Positions 1 to 9,289 of a stretch of 64,000 nucleotides of DNA are shown here, one piece after another. The translations under genes and the position numbers were made by a program. This DNA is from Thermohalobaculum sp963700775 (GTDB lineage Bacteria; Pseudomonadota; Alphaproteobacteria; Rhodobacterales; Rhodobacteraceae), in NCBI GenBank assembly GCA_963700775.1, contig CAVOYU010000008.1:1-64000 (forward strand), in the 5' to 3' direction. The notes beneath the pieces are model-generated. The model saw nothing but the letters and a program-made list of their open reading frames with translations, made no database searches and was not told the origin of the DNA. The stretch's first letter is position 1. Each line of letters starts with the position of its first letter.

Positions 1-165
1 CTCCGCACCATCAAGGGCATGGCGGTGGACATCTCGATGAAGGGCCGCTCGGTCCGCCAGATCAGCCGCGCCGGGCAGTCGCTCGGCGCCGGCGGGGTCG
101 GCAAGTACAGCCGCTCGGATTTCGTGCATCTGGACTCGGGGCCGGTGCGGAGCTGGGGTGGCTGA
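1..165 (+). CDS. C-terminal end of a YcbK/DUF882-type M15 peptidase
   Basis: The window opens inside a reading frame of 54 codons ending in TGA. The residues include GMAVDI followed by YSRSDFVHLDSGPVRSWG, the zinc-site tail typical of YcbK/MepK-like (DUF882, peptidase M15) murein hydrolases: the D of AVDI and the H of FVHLD would be metal-site residues. The N-terminus lies outside the window. Such proteins are periplasmic and cleave peptide cross-links in peptidoglycan. It converges with proA and is separated from it by a strong terminator. The family call rests on a short tail only. Confidence 0.7.
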   Translation, partial: LRTIKGMAVDISMKGRSVRQISRAGQSLGAGGVGKYSRSDFVHLDSGPVRSWGG

Positions 166-188
166 GAGACCGCGAAGGGCGAGGGCAG

Positions 189-212
189 GGGCGGCCGCGC
201 GGCCGCCCTTTT
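189..212. terminator. Bidirectional-looking Rho-independent terminator
   Basis: A perfect 20-base palindrome (10-bp stem, gggcggccgc / gcggccgccc) is followed by TTTT. It sits between the end of the peptidase fragment and the end of the convergent proA, so it probably ends the rightward transcript and may also stop the leftward one. Confidence 0.8.
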
Positions 213-224
213 CGTTTGCGGGCC

Positions 225-1496
225 TCAGGGCCGGACGGTGCCGTCGCCCTCGACCAGATACTTGAAGCTGGTGAGCTGCTCGGCGCCCACGGGTCCGCGG
301 GCATGCAACTTGCCGGTGGCGATGCCGATCTCCGCCCCCATGCCGAACTCGCCGCCGTCGGCGAACTGGGTCGAGGCGTTGCGCAGCAGGATGGCGCTGT
401 CGAGCCGCGGGAAGAAGTAGTCCGCCACCGCGTCGTCCTCGGTCAGCACCGCCTCGGTGTGCTGCGAGCCGTGCGCCCGGATGTGCTCCACCGCCCCGGC
501 CACGCCGTCGACCACGCGGACGGCGATGTCCATGTCGAGATACTCGCGGCCCCAGTCCTCGTCGGTGGCCGGGGTGACGCGGGGGTCGAGCGCCGCGGTT
601 TCGGGGCAGCCATGGACGCGCACGCCTGCGTCGAGCAGGTCGCGGATCGCCTCGGCGCCCAAGGTCGTAGCGACGGGGCGGTCGATCAGCAGGCACTCGG
701 CGGCGCCGCAGATGCCGGTGCGCCGCGTCTTGGCGTTGAGGATCACGCGGCGCGCCTTCGCCGGGTCGGCGGCCTTGTCGAGATAGACGTGGCAGATGCC
801 TTCGAGATGGGCGAAGACCGGCACCCGCGCCTCCTGCTGGACCAGGCCGACGAGGCCCTTGCCGCCGCGGGGCACGATCACGTCGATGTGGCGGGTCATC
901 CGCAGCATCTCGGCCACCGCGGCGCGGTCGCGGGTGGGGACGCGCTGGATCGCGTCCTCGGGCAGGCCGGCGGCGCGCAGCCCCTCGACCAGGCAGGCAT
1001 GGATCGCGCCCGAGGAGTGGAAGCTCTCGGAGCCGCCGCGCAGGATCGCGGCGTTGCCGGCCTTGAGGCAGAGCCCGCCCGCATCCGCCGTGACATTGGG
1101 CCGGCTCTCGTAGATCACGCCGACGACGCCCAAGGGCGTGCGGACGCGGCGGATGTGGAGGCCGGAGGGCATGTCCCACTCGGCCATCACCGCGCCCACC
1201 GGGTCGGGCTGGGCCGCGACCGAGCGCAGGCCTTCGGCCATCGCCGCGACGCGGGCAGGGTTGAGCTGGAGCCGGTCGAGCATGGCCGCGGACAGGCCCT
1301 TCTCGCGGCCATAGTCCATGTCGCGGGCATTGGCGGCGAGGATCTCGGCCTCGCGGGCGAGGATCGCGTCGGCGGCGGCCTCGAGCGCCCGGCGCTTGGC
1401 TTCGGGGGCGGCGAAGGCGAGCTCTGCGGCGGCGGCGCGGGCGCACTCGCCGATGCCGGTCATCATGGTGTGGATGTCCTCGACCGCCTTGTCCAT
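225..1496 (-). CDS. proA: Gamma-glutamyl phosphate reductase
   Basis: Encodes about 423 residues, the usual ProA length. It reduces L-glutamate 5-phosphate to glutamate semialdehyde with NADPH, the second step of proline synthesis. Visible hallmarks are the aldehyde dehydrogenase-like segment YESRPNVTADAGGLCLKAGN, and the catalytic cysteine in TRRTGICGAAECLLID. The open frame continues upstream to 1817, but the residues before MDKAVEDIHTM do not resemble ProA and overlap proB in another frame, so the ATG at 1496 is chosen. It lies 14 bp after proB and is the last gene of an obg-proB-proA run, a standard order in Rhodobacterales. Confidence 0.95.
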   Translation of the reverse strand: MDKAVEDIHTMMTGIGECARAAAAELAFAAPEAKRRALEAAADAILAREAEILAANARDMDYGREKGLSAAMLDRLQLNPARVAAMAEGLRSVAAQPDPVGAVMAEWDMPSGLHIRRVRTPLGVVGVIYESRPNVTADAGGLCLKAGNAAILRGGSESFHSSGAIHACLVEGLRAAGLPEDAIQRVPTRDRAAVAEMLRMTRHIDVIVPRGGKGLVGLVQQEARVPVFAHLEGICHVYLDKAADPAKARRVILNAKTRRTGICGAAECLLIDRPVATTLGAEAIRDLLDAGVRVHGCPETAALDPRVTPATDEDWGREYLDMDIAVRVVDGVAGAVEHIRAHGSQHTEAVLTEDDAVADYFFPRLDSAILLRNASTQFADGGEFGMGAEIGIATGKLHARGPVGAEQLTSFKYLVEGDGTVRP

Positions 1497-1510
1497 CTCC
1501 GCCTCCGGAT

Positions 1511-2635
1511 TCACATGCCCCAGATCACCATGTCGTCGCGATGCGCCAGCGCCGCGCGGCCCGGATAACCGAGGATAGCCGGAATCCGCTCGGACTTCTG
1601 CCCCGCAATCGCACGGGCCTCCTCGGAGCTGTAGCCGGCCAGCGCCGCACCGACCGACTCGCCATCGAGGGTCAGGATGCTGACCGGGTCGCCGCGCTCG
1701 AAGCGGCCGTCGACCCGGCGCACCCCGGCAGGCAGCAGCGACTTGCCGCCCCGGAGCGCGGCGACGGCACCCGCATCGACGATGACCGCGCCGATCGGCT
1801 TCATGCCGGCGATCCACTGCTTGCGCGCCGCCGCCGGAGTGGCCTGGGGCAGGAACCAGGTGGCCCGCGCACCCTCGGCGAGGGCGGTCAGCGGGCGCTC
1901 GACGTCGCCCCGGGTCACCGCGATGGTGCAGCCGCCCTGCATGGCGGTCTTGGCGGCGAGGAGCTTGGTCTTCATGCCGCCCTTCGCGCCCGCGGTGCCG
2001 GCGCCGCCGGCCATCGCCTCGATCTCGGGGGTGATCTCGCGCACCTCGGGCAGGTGCCGGGCGTCCGCGCTGGCGCGGGGATTGGCGGTGTAGAGCCCGT
2101 CGACATCCGAGAGCAGCACCAGCAGGTCGGCGCCCGCCATCAGTGCCACCCGCGCCGCGAGGCGGTCGTTGTCGCCGTAGCGGATCTCGTCGGTCGCGAC
2201 CGTGTCGTTCTCGTTCACCACCGGCACCAGCCCGAGCCCGAGCAGCGTCGACATGGTCGCACGCCCGTTCAGGTAGCGCCTGCGGTTCTGGGTGTCGTCG
2301 AGCGTCAGCAGGAGCTGCGCCGTCATCAGCCCGTGCGGCTGCAACGCCTCCTCCCAGGCCCGGATCAGGCGGGACTGGCCGACCGCCGCGGCGGCCTGGG
2401 CCTGCTCGAGCGCCAGGGCGCCGTCCGGCATGTTCAGGATCCGCCGCCCGAGCGCGATGGCCCCCGAGGAGACCAGCACGAGCTGCCGCCCCGCCTTGCG
2501 GTGCGCCGCGAGGTCGGTAGCGAGCCCGGCGAGCCAGCCGGCGCGGAGCGTGCCGCTCGCCTGATCGACCAGCAGCGCCGAGCCGACCTTGACCACCAGG
2601 CAGCGCGCCCGGGTCAGGATCCCGGCATTGCTCAT
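1511..2635 (-). CDS. proB: Glutamate 5-kinase
   Basis: About 374 residues with an amino-acid kinase domain (VVKVGSALLVD at the start, NENDTVATDEIRYGDND for substrate binding, AGGAGTAGAKGGMKTK near the ATP site) followed by a C-terminal PUA domain (RFERGDPVSIL). It phosphorylates glutamate to glutamate 5-phosphate, the first committed and proline-inhibited step of proline synthesis. The ATG at 2635 overlaps the TGA of obg as ATGA, which suggests translational coupling; an ATG nine bases upstream (2644) is an alternative. Confidence 0.95.
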   Translation of the reverse strand: MSNAGILTRARCLVVKVGSALLVDQASGTLRAGWLAGLATDLAAHRKAGRQLVLVSSGAIALGRRILNMPDGALALEQAQAAAAVGQSRLIRAWEEALQPHGLMTAQLLLTLDDTQNRRRYLNGRATMSTLLGLGLVPVVNENDTVATDEIRYGDNDRLAARVALMAGADLLVLLSDVDGLYTANPRASADARHLPEVREITPEIEAMAGGAGTAGAKGGMKTKLLAAKTAMQGGCTIAVTRGDVERPLTALAEGARATWFLPQATPAAARKQWIAGMKPIGAVIVDAGAVAALRGGKSLLPAGVRRVDGRFERGDPVSILTLDGESVGAALAGYSSEEARAIAGQKSERIPAILGYPGRAALAHRDDMVIWGM

Positions 2636-3669
2636 GGCGTCCATTGCTCTTCTTCCGCCAGCGCCGGGCGCTCGGCTTCGCGGGCGCGGTCGATCCGGTC
2701 GCGGAGCGCCCGCAAGACCGGCTGGACGCCCTGGCCGGTGGCGCCCGAGATGACGAAGTCGACCGGCACGCCTTCCTCGCGGAGCAGTGTCGCCAGATCG
2801 TCCGCCTCGCCCGGCGCCAGGGCGTCGGCCTTGTTCAGCGCGACGATGCGGGGCTTCCCGGCCAGGCCCGCGCCGTAGGCCTCGAGCTCGCGCTCGACGA
2901 CCCGGTAGTCGCCCAGCACATCGCCGGAGGTGGCGTCGACCAGATGCAGCAGCACGGCGCAGCGCTCGATATGGGCCAGGAACTGGTCGCCGAGCCCGCG
3001 CCCCTCATGGGCGCCCTCGATCAGGCCGGGAATGTCGGCCATGACGATCTCGCGACCGTCGATGGCAACGACGCCAAGGCCGGGGTGGAGCGTGGTGAAG
3101 GGATAGTCGGCGATCTTCGGCCGGGCGTTGGAGCAGGCGGCGAGGAAGGTCGACTTGCCGGCATTCGGCAGGCCGACCAGCCCGGCGTCGGCAATCAGCT
3201 TGAGCCGGAGCCAGATGGTGCGCTCGATCGCCGGCTGGCCCGGATTGGCCCGCCGCGGCGCCCGGTTGGTCGAGCTCTTGAAATGCAGGTTGCCCCAGCC
3301 GCCGTTGCCGCCCCTGGCCAGCAGCACGCGCTGGCCCTCATGGGTCAGGTCGGCGATCACGGTCTCGTTGTCCTCGTCCAGGATCTCGGTGCCGACCGGC
3401 ACCTTCAGCACCGCGTCCTCGCCATCCTTGCCGGTGCGCTGCTGGCCCATCCCGTGCTCGCCGTTCCGGGCCTTGAAGTGCTGCTGGTAGCGGTAGTCGA
3501 TCAGCGTGTTCAGCCCCGCCACCGCCTCGGCCCAGACGTCGCCGCCCCGGCCGCCGTCGCCGCCATTGGGGCCGCCATACTCGATGAACTTCTCGCGCCG
3601 GAAGCTGGCGCAGCCGGGTCCGCCCGCGCCGGAGCGGATATAGACCTTCGCATGGTCGAGGAACTTCAT
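2632..3669 (-). CDS. obg: Obg/CgtA GTPase
   Basis: 345 residues. The N-terminal glycine-rich Obg fold (MKFLDHAKVYIRSGAGGPG) precedes the GTPase domain with G1 GLPNAGKST, G3 DIPGLIEGA and G4 NKAD. This essential ribosome-associated GTPase takes part in 50S maturation and stress control. It lies downstream of rplU-rpmA, the conserved bacterial arrangement, here interrupted by a GNAT gene. The C-terminal region after the G domain is short, as is common in alphaproteobacteria. Start ATG at 3669 matches the canonical N-terminus. Confidence 0.97.
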   Translation of the reverse strand: MKFLDHAKVYIRSGAGGPGCASFRREKFIEYGGPNGGDGGRGGDVWAEAVAGLNTLIDYRYQQHFKARNGEHGMGQQRTGKDGEDAVLKVPVGTEILDEDNETVIADLTHEGQRVLLARGGNGGWGNLHFKSSTNRAPRRANPGQPAIERTIWLRLKLIADAGLVGLPNAGKSTFLAACSNARPKIADYPFTTLHPGLGVVAIDGREIVMADIPGLIEGAHEGRGLGDQFLAHIERCAVLLHLVDATSGDVLGDYRVVERELEAYGAGLAGKPRIVALNKADALAPGEADDLATLLREEGVPVDFVISGATGQGVQPVLRALRDRIDRAREAERPALAEEEQWTP

Positions 3670-3696
3670 CGGGTCACTCGCGTCCTTGCCATCGTC

Positions 3697-4251
3697 CTAG
3701 GCGTCCCGGCCAGGCAGCGCGGGATCGCCGGCCCAGTCCGCGCGGTCGAGCCGGAACTGCCGAGACGCAACGACTGCGCCGCGGGCGACGGAATGGATCC
3801 GGCCCGCGCCGGTCTCCCGGAAGCCCGCCTTCGCCAGAACCGCCGCCGAGGCGTCGTTGTCGGCGAAGACGCCCGCCAGGATATGGCCGATCCCGCGCTC
3901 GGCGAACAGATGGCCAATCACGGCCATGACCGCCTCGGTCGCATAGCCCGAACCCCAGTAGGGGGCGCCGATCCAGTAGCCGAGCTCGTGGTCGCCCGGC
4001 CGGTAGCCGATCACGCCGACCAGCTCCTCGCCGTCCGCGGGCGTCGCGTCGATCGCCCACACGTCCTCGCCCCGCCGGCCCTTGAGCGTACCCTCGATGA
4101 AGGCCGCCGCCGCGCCCGGCGGGTAGGGATGCGGAATCGCCGCGGTCATCCATGCGACCCGCCTGTCCGAGGCGTGCATGGTGATCGGACCCGCATCCGA
4201 CGTGCGGAGCGGGCGGAGTTCCAGTCTCGCGGTGCGGATCGTCGCAACCAT
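3697..4251 (-). CDS. GNAT-family N-acetyltransferase
   Basis: About 184 residues of the RimJ/RimL-like GNAT type: TARLELRPLRTSDA at the N-terminus, GVIGYRPGDHELGYWIGAPYWG and GYATEAVMAVIGHLFAERG in the acetyl-CoA binding region, and N-D-A-S-A-A-V-L-A-K-A-G-F near the end. It transfers acetyl groups from acetyl-CoA to an unidentified amine, possibly a protein N-terminus. It sits between rpmA and obg, a common Rhodobacteraceae placement. The ATG at 4251 follows AGGAAG at a good distance; a TTG at 4260 is possible. A terminator hairpin lies just upstream. Confidence 0.85.
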   Translation of the reverse strand: MVATIRTARLELRPLRTSDAGPITMHASDRRVAWMTAAIPHPYPPGAAAAFIEGTLKGRRGEDVWAIDATPADGEELVGVIGYRPGDHELGYWIGAPYWGSGYATEAVMAVIGHLFAERGIGHILAGVFADNDASAAVLAKAGFRETGAGRIHSVARGAVVASRQFRLDRADWAGDPALPGRDA

Positions 4252-4277
4252 ATTCCGCAACTTCCTGCGTCTGAACG

Positions 4278-4308
4278 AAAAAGGGGACCGGCCCGGCTGC
4301 CGATCCCC
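4278..4308 (-). terminator. Rho-independent terminator after rpmA
   Basis: On the minus strand an imperfect GC hairpin with the outer stem GGGGA/TCCCC is followed directly by TTTTT. It ends the rplU-rpmA ribosomal transcript ahead of the GNAT gene. Confidence 0.8.
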
Positions 4309-4336
4309 GCTGAATTCCGTTGCCCTGGAGGTCGGC

Positions 4337-4606
4337 TTACTCGGCTGCCTCCGGCGCCGGGACGACCGACACGAAGACCCGGCCCTTCAGGCCGCGGTGG
4401 TACTTCACCTTGCCCTCGGTGGTGGCGAAGATCGTGTGATCCTTGCCGAGGCCCACATTCTCGCCCGGCCACCACTTGGTGCCGCGCTGGCGGACCAGGA
4501 TGTTGCCGGAAAGCACGGCCTCTCCGCCATACTTCTTGACGCCCAGGCGCCGGCCGATGCTGTCGCGCCCGTTGCGGGAGGAACCGCCTGCCTTCTTGTG
4601 TGCCAT
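4337..4606 (-). CDS. rpmA: 50S ribosomal protein L27
   Basis: 89 residues starting MAHKKAGGSSRNGRDS, the invariant L27 N-terminus that reaches the peptidyl transferase centre, followed by GRRLGVKKYGGEAVLSGNIL. It has normal length and lies 14 bp downstream of rplU, in the universal L21-L27 order. The frame remains open far upstream but only this part is coding. Confidence 0.97.
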   Translation of the reverse strand: MAHKKAGGSSRNGRDSIGRRLGVKKYGGEAVLSGNILVRQRGTKWWPGENVGLGKDHTIFATTEGKVKYHRGLKGRVFVSVVPAPEAAE

Positions 4607-4620
4607 CTGAGTCTCTCCTC

Positions 4621-5073
4621 TTACTCGGCCGCGCCGTCGCCGGTCTCGGGGGCGGCATCCGCCCCGGATTCGGCCTTGGTCTCCGCCTTGGTCTCGGCCT
4701 TGGCCTTCTTCGGGGTCTTCGCCGCGGCCTTGCTTGCCTTGGGCTTTGCGGCCGATGCGCCGTCGGCCAGGATCTCGGTGATCTCGACCATGGTCAGATG
4801 CTGGCGATGGCCGCGGATCCGCTTCGAGCCGTGTTTGCGCCGGCGCTTCTTGAACGACAGCACCTTGGGGCCGCGGGTCTGCTCGACCACCTCGGCCATG
4901 ACCACCGCGCCCTCGACCAGCGGGGCGCCGATCTTCGGCGCGTCGCCGCCCAGCATCAGCACTTCGTTGAATTCGACGGTCGCGCCGGCCTCGGCCGGCA
5001 GCTTCTCGACGGTGAACCGGTCTCCGGCCGAGACGCGGTACTGCTTGCCGCCGCTCTTGATCACTGCGAACAT
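4621..5073 (-). CDS. rplU: 50S ribosomal protein L21 with acidic/lysine-rich tail
   Basis: 150 residues. The first 100 or so are canonical L21 (MFAVIKSGGKQYRVSAGDRF, then KVLSFKKRRRKHGSKRIRGHRQ). The C-terminal 45 residues form a repetitive A/K/E tail (KAAAKTPKKAKAETKAETKA), a low-complexity extension seen in several alphaproteobacterial L21 proteins. First gene of the ribosomal pair; a promoter lies at 5220-5248. Confidence 0.96.
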   Translation of the reverse strand: MFAVIKSGGKQYRVSAGDRFTVEKLPAEAGATVEFNEVLMLGGDAPKIGAPLVEGAVVMAEVVEQTRGPKVLSFKKRRRKHGSKRIRGHRQHLTMVEITEILADGASAAKPKASKAAAKTPKKAKAETKAETKAESGADAAPETGDGAAE

Positions 5074-5219
5074 AGTCCTGTCCTTGCTGCCGCGTCCTTC
5101 GGCGCCCCGGCCGAGCGCCGGGAACTTCGTGGCCCTGGCGGGCCGCCTCGGACAGCGCGCCCGGTCTCCCGGGCGATACCATTCGGCCGCCGCGGACCGG
5201 GGTCCGCAACGGAGCGGAC

Positions 5220-5248
5220 CTTATGAGCGGGGCGTCCGGCCTTGTCAA
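5220..5248 (-). promoter_or_regulatory. Sigma70-type promoter for rplU-rpmA
   Basis: On the minus strand TTGACA (5243-5248) is followed after exactly 17 bp by CATAAG (5220-5225, four of six to TATAAT). It is about 150 bp upstream of rplU. The rest of the 350-bp gap from 5074 to 5427 shows no gene that I can support. Confidence 0.6.
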
Positions 5249-5427
5249 GTATGCGGTCGAACCTGGCGCCCCGGCGGGCGAAGCGCCGGCGGCCGGACCC
5301 CGGAACGGGTTCCGCGCCGGTCGGAAAGATGGCGCAGGGCGCGCCCGCGGACGGCGACATTTTCGCACTTGCACGGCCCCGGCTTCCTGACTAGGTTCCG
5401 CGCACTCCGGGCCCAGCGCCCGGGCGC

Positions 5428-5516
<89 letters not shown>

Positions 5517-5573
5517 TCATCTCCAACATACTGAAAAACAAGAGAAAATCTCCATGTGTCCATCGCGCCCGTT

Positions 5574-5586
5574 GTCCAACTTGGAC
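5574..5586. repeat. Short inverted repeat upstream of the integrase remnant
   Basis: gtccaa-c-ttggac is a perfect inverted repeat between the tRNA and the integrase start. It could be an operator or core site for the integrase; this is a guess from position only. Confidence 0.3.
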
Positions 5587-5604
5587 CACACGGAGGGTGA
5601 GGAC

Positions 5605-5916
5605 ATGCGATACCTGAAACAGCCGAGAGGACCGGGAACTGGCTGGGCGCTTAGAATGGCCACGCCGAAGGCGCTGGTCGGGAAACTCAAACCCCAAACC
5701 GGCAAACCGTTCGGCCTGAAAATCAGCATCGGTCTTGAGACCCGGCGGCTCACCGAGGCGCGAGTGAAGCGCGACATCTGGCTGGGCGAGCTGCGCAAGC
5801 TAGCGCTCTCAGTCGAGGCGGGCGGGCCGTTTTCGTTGGGGCGGGCAGAAGCGTGGGCGGATGATATCGCCCGGTGGGAAGAAACCAGCTCCGGTGATCC
5901 TCGAGCACAGCCATGA
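5605..5916 (+). pseudogene. Tyrosine-recombinase integrase, truncated after the N-terminal domain
   Basis: The ATG at 5605 follows GGAGGGTGAGG. The residues (MRYLKQPRGPGTGWALRMAT, then GKPFGLKISIGLETRRLTEA and VKRDIWLGELRKL) look like the N-terminal arm-binding part of phage or island integrases, which typically begin with a beta-strand substrate-like segment and a helix. After about 100 residues the frame runs into unrelated sequence and stops, so the catalytic domain with R-H-R-Y is missing. Its place just after a tRNA gene fits a degraded island integrase. The open frame extends back into the tRNA, but that part is not coding. Confidence 0.65.
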
Positions 5917-6016
5917 CAACCTGCCGCTCGACCACCCCCATCTCAAGGGTGCGCGGCGTCACGCACATCCGTTTGTCGTGGACGACCAGCACCCCCGCTG
6001 GGCGTCACAGCTCTGA
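5894..6016 (+). pseudogene. Histidine-rich C-terminal remnant of an unknown protein
   Basis: In another frame than the integrase, about 40 codons end in TGA at 6016 and read ILEHSHDNLPLDHPHLKGAR, then HAHPFVVDDQHPRW. Regular H-x-H and D-H-P-H patterns suggest the end of a real, metal-associated or membrane protein rather than noise. I cannot name the family. It is probably the surviving 3' end of a gene cut by the island rearrangement. Confidence 0.3.
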
Positions 6017-6030
6017 ATTCCGGTCGTGGG

Positions 6031-6705
6031 TCAAGACGCGAGGTCGGCCTTGCCGTGACGAGCCAGACCGCTGCCTGCAAACCGTGCAACGGCTAGCAGG
6101 ATCAGAAGCGCCAGCGCGGCCAACAATCCGAAATCTTGCGGGACGCCGAGGAGGATCGCCGCACTGCCGCCCACTGCGGACCAGAGGCCGGGCAGGATCA
6201 GCAACCATCGCACCACGTGCCAGGAGCCCATCAACAAGATGCCGATGGTGAACATGGTCGTCGGACAAGGGGCGACGCCGAACGCTGGCATCCCAGGCCA
6301 GACATGACCAGAGATCCAACCCCACGCAGGGTAAAGGATGGCGGCGAAGAGAACGAGCATCAGTCCCACGACCGACCGCACATCTCCTCGCGCCGTGAAA
6401 CGCAGGTCAGCGTTTCGCAAGGACAGGAAGACCAGCAGAGCCGCCTGCAGCACGAAGACTGCGCCGAAGATCGCCGCCGCAGGGTTGATCTCACGGAAGA
6501 AGGTCCAGTGGTAGCCTGCGCCGTTCACGAGCCACATGGCTGCGAGCGTCAGCGAGGTAAAGAGGGCCGCAGCCCTGCTCGGCCGGAACAGCAGCGCCAC
6601 GGACGCAGCGCCGAGCAGGTAGAAAATCGGGATCAGCGGCCAGACTGTGGTGTTGTACCGACCGAAAACCGCGAAGAACGCTTCTTGCGTGAAGGGCAGT
6701 TCCAT
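6031..6705 (-). CDS. DUF6064-type multi-spanning membrane protein
   Basis: About 224 residues starting MELPFTQEAFFAVFGRYNT, the conserved opening of DUF6064 proteins, followed by six or more hydrophobic helices (WPLIPIFYLLGAASVALLF, LVLFAAILYPAWGWISGHVW, TMFTIGILLMGSWHVVRWLL). The family is an inner-membrane protein of unknown function, seen in diverse bacteria. The ATG at 6705 is chosen because the upstream TTG adds only three unconserved residues. It is a lone gene between an integrase remnant and an IS element. Confidence 0.7.
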   Translation of the reverse strand: MELPFTQEAFFAVFGRYNTTVWPLIPIFYLLGAASVALLFRPSRAAALFTSLTLAAMWLVNGAGYHWTFFREINPAAAIFGAVFVLQAALLVFLSLRNADLRFTARGDVRSVVGLMLVLFAAILYPAWGWISGHVWPGMPAFGVAPCPTTMFTIGILLMGSWHVVRWLLILPGLWSAVGGSAAILLGVPQDFGLLAALALLILLAVARFAGSGLARHGKADLAS

Positions 6706-7107
6706 GAGCGCCAATTGGCACGTCCAGCAGGAGCGCTGCCTTGATTTCGATCATTGAAAGGTTGTTGAAGGGGCGCATATTCGTCGTCACCGGCTTCAAG
6801 AACGGCGACAGCCATTCGCCGACTCCCCCATCTGCACCGTGGCTCTTGCCATCTGCCCACTCTATGGCGGTCCGACAGGATCGCGTTCCCGCCAGGCGCG
6901 CGCAGAACGGGCCGAACCGACGGTAGCCTGATCTGGACGCTCGGTGATGGCTCCCGGCCTCGGCATCCATGGACATCAAGACGCAAAGAGATGTCATTCA
7001 AAAACAATCCCTTAAGGTGGAGATGGGGTGGATGCCGCTCTCCCCTGACGGCATCGCGATGTGCCAAACTCGTGGTGTCGAAGCACAAGCTGAAGGAGAG
7101 GGCATCC
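6706..7107. other. Gap without a supported gene
   Basis: About 400 bp between the DUF6064 gene and the IS110 transposase. Short frames on both strands show no family signature that I can support. On the minus strand a stretch reading EWLSPFLKPVTTN faintly recalls IS701-type transposases, but it is too short to call. Confidence 0.4.
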
Positions 7108-8139
7108 ATGGGAGAAGTTACCATCATCGGCGTCGATCTGGCAAAGAACGTGTTCCAGGTGCATGGCGCGGCGGCGGACGGGTCGGTCGTGTTCCGCAAG
7201 AAGCTGTCGCGGCCGCAATTCGCGCGGTTCATGGCGGAGCAGCCGCCGTGCCTCGGTGGCGATGGAGGCCTGCGCCAGCGCGCATCACTGGGCACGGGAA
7301 ATGGCGCGGCACGGGCATGAGGTCCGGCTGATCGCGCCGCACTACGTCAAGCCGTTCATCAAGCGGCAGAAGAACGACGCGGCCGATGCGGAGGCGATCG
7401 TCGAGGCGGCGCTGCGGCCGACCATGCGCTTCGTCGAACCCAAGTCGGCGGACCAGCAGGCGCGGGCGGTCGCGTTTCGGACGCGCGAGCAGCTCGTGAA
7501 GCAACGCACCGAAGCCGTGAACGCGCTGCGGTCGCATCTCTACGAGTTCGGCCATGTCGCCCCCGAGGGCATCGGCTATGTGCCGCGCCTGGCGAAGGTC
7601 GTCGAAGATCCCGACGCCGACATTCCTGAACTCGCCCGCGACATCTGCCGGATGCTCCTCGAGCAGATCGCCCACCTGACCGACCGGATCGATGCGCTGA
7701 AAGCCAGGATCGCGGCCATGTCGAACGAAGCCGAAATGCCGCGCCAGCTGCAGACGATGCCGGGCGTCGGGCCGATCACCGCGCTCGCGGTCGAGACCTT
7801 CGCGCCGCCGATGGAGCAGTTCCGGCGCGGCCGCGACTTCGCCGCCTGGCTCGGCCTGGTGCCGCGGCAGCATTCCACGCGGCGGCAAGCAGAAGCTGGG
7901 GAAGACCTCGAAGATGGGGCAGCGCGACATCCGGCGATTGCTGGTCATCGGGGCGACCGCGGTGATCCGCTGGGCCTCGCGCCGGGGTGCTCCGAAGGGG
8001 TCGTGGCTGGCGCGGATGCTGGAGCGCAAGCCGATCCCGGTCGTGGCGGTCGCACTGGCGAACAAGATGGCGCGCGGCATCTGGGCGATGCTGACGCGCG
8101 GTGAAGATCTATCGCGGCCCGGTGCTGATCGGCGCCTGA
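7108..8139 (+). pseudogene. IS110-family transposase, three frameshifts
   Basis: ATG at 7108 after AAGGAGAG. The protein starts GEVTIIGVDLAKNVFQVHG (DEDD N-terminal domain) and continues through KNDAADAEAIVEAAL and the C-terminal Transposase_20 part QLQTMPGVGPITALAVETF, ending LANKMARGIWAML. Restoring it needs frame changes near 7250, 7890 and 8107, the last giving the usual GEDYR-type tail. IS110 elements use a RuvC-like DEDD transposase with a guide-like structured RNA in the flanks; I could not define the element ends. Either decayed or affected by sequencing indels. Confidence 0.85.
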
Positions 8140-8707
8140 TCCGGCGTCGGCCGGGCCATCCGGGCCACCGAGTTGTGAGGAAGGCATGATCTGAATGGGC
8201 ACATGATCGACATGATCCGGGTCGGGCAAACCAGAAACCTTCTCCGAGCCTCGAGCTCGCTGTCGGAGATTTGGCCCCGGTCCGCGCATCACCATCCCGG
8301 CCAGCGGCGCCATGTCAGCCGCACGAACAGGCCTGACAAAAGTACGCACTCGATCACATGTCCAGACGATCAGAAATTCCTTGCAAACCGAGCGGCATCC
8401 ACAAAAGAAGGTTGGACGTCAGGCCCATCCCCTCCGCCACTTGCCCTCGCGAAAGCGTTCTCCCGATCCGGAGGCGGCAGGATTTTCTCGTTGTTTTCGA
8501 GGGTTATGCGGGTGGGGCTGAGCACTGAGCTGGGTGCAAGGAGGACCGAAAGTGGTCTCTCTGGGCCGATATTATCCAGACCTGTTGCCTGTGCTGTTTT
8601 GGTGTTCAGGTTGTAAGGTATTGCAAAGGAACAGCTTTCAGGAACACTGGATTGGGGTTGGATCGGAGTGGCGCCCGCACATCTTGGGACTGTTGTCGAA
8701 CCTTCGC
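8140..8707. other. Gap between IS110 and IS66 remnants
   Basis: About 570 bp with no supported gene. The first part is probably the IS110 downstream end. The last 8 bases (8700-8707) are one copy of the IS66 target duplication. Confidence 0.5.
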
Positions 8708-8790
8708 GTAAGCGTCCGGGCTGACCGCTCTGCCGCGTGCTGAGAGTGCCGGTTAGTGTCCGCTATCGTTGGTGGACACTTTGGTGCTTG

Positions 8791-9140
8791 ATGGCGCGGC
8801 GGACGAGGCGGCTTTGGACGGATGAGGAGAAGCGGTCGATCTGCTTGCAGACGACTGCGCCGGGCGTTTCCGTGGCTCAGGTGGCGCTTCGCTATACGGT
8901 GAACGCGAACCTGATCTTCAAATGGCTGCGCGATCCGCAGTATCGGCCCAAGCCGGGGGCGGGGCCGGAAGAAGTGGGTTTGCGCTTTCTGCCGGTGGAG
9001 ATCGTCAAGGAAGCCTTGGTGACCCCACCGGTACCTGCTGCTGAGAACCATATCGAGATCGAGCTGGCGGGTGGCCACCAGATGCGGATCAGCGGCAGCT
9101 ACGATCCCGAAGCATTGGCGCGGCTGATCCGGGGGTTGTG
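8791..9140 (+). pseudogene. tnpA: IS66 accessory protein TnpA, 3' end altered
   Basis: ATG at 8791. MARRTRRLWTDEEKRSICLQ is the characteristic IS66 TnpA opening with a helix-turn-helix (VSVAQVALRYTVNANLIFKW), followed by the usual LPVEIV and RISGSYDPEALARLIRGL. After that the frame runs on into unrelated residues to 9288, so the natural end was lost at the deletion junction. TnpA is required with TnpB and TnpC for IS66 transposition. Confidence 0.85.
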
Positions 9141-9289
9141 CGACATCTACGGATTCGCGCTCGCAGCGCAGCCGGGCTGGTCGCAGGGGCGGCCAGATAA
9201 CAACACGAGCTCGCAGCTCATCGTCAATTCGGCCTGCCCGCTCTCTTGCACTCCGACGCCCCTGTCCCGGCACTCGCTTCTACCATGAC

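Noticed and set aside
216..4539. Very long plus-strand open frames opposite proA, proB and obg
   Set aside because: They are GC-rich shadow frames of well-supported minus-strand genes; their residues are Ala/Gly/Arg/His-rich without any family signature.
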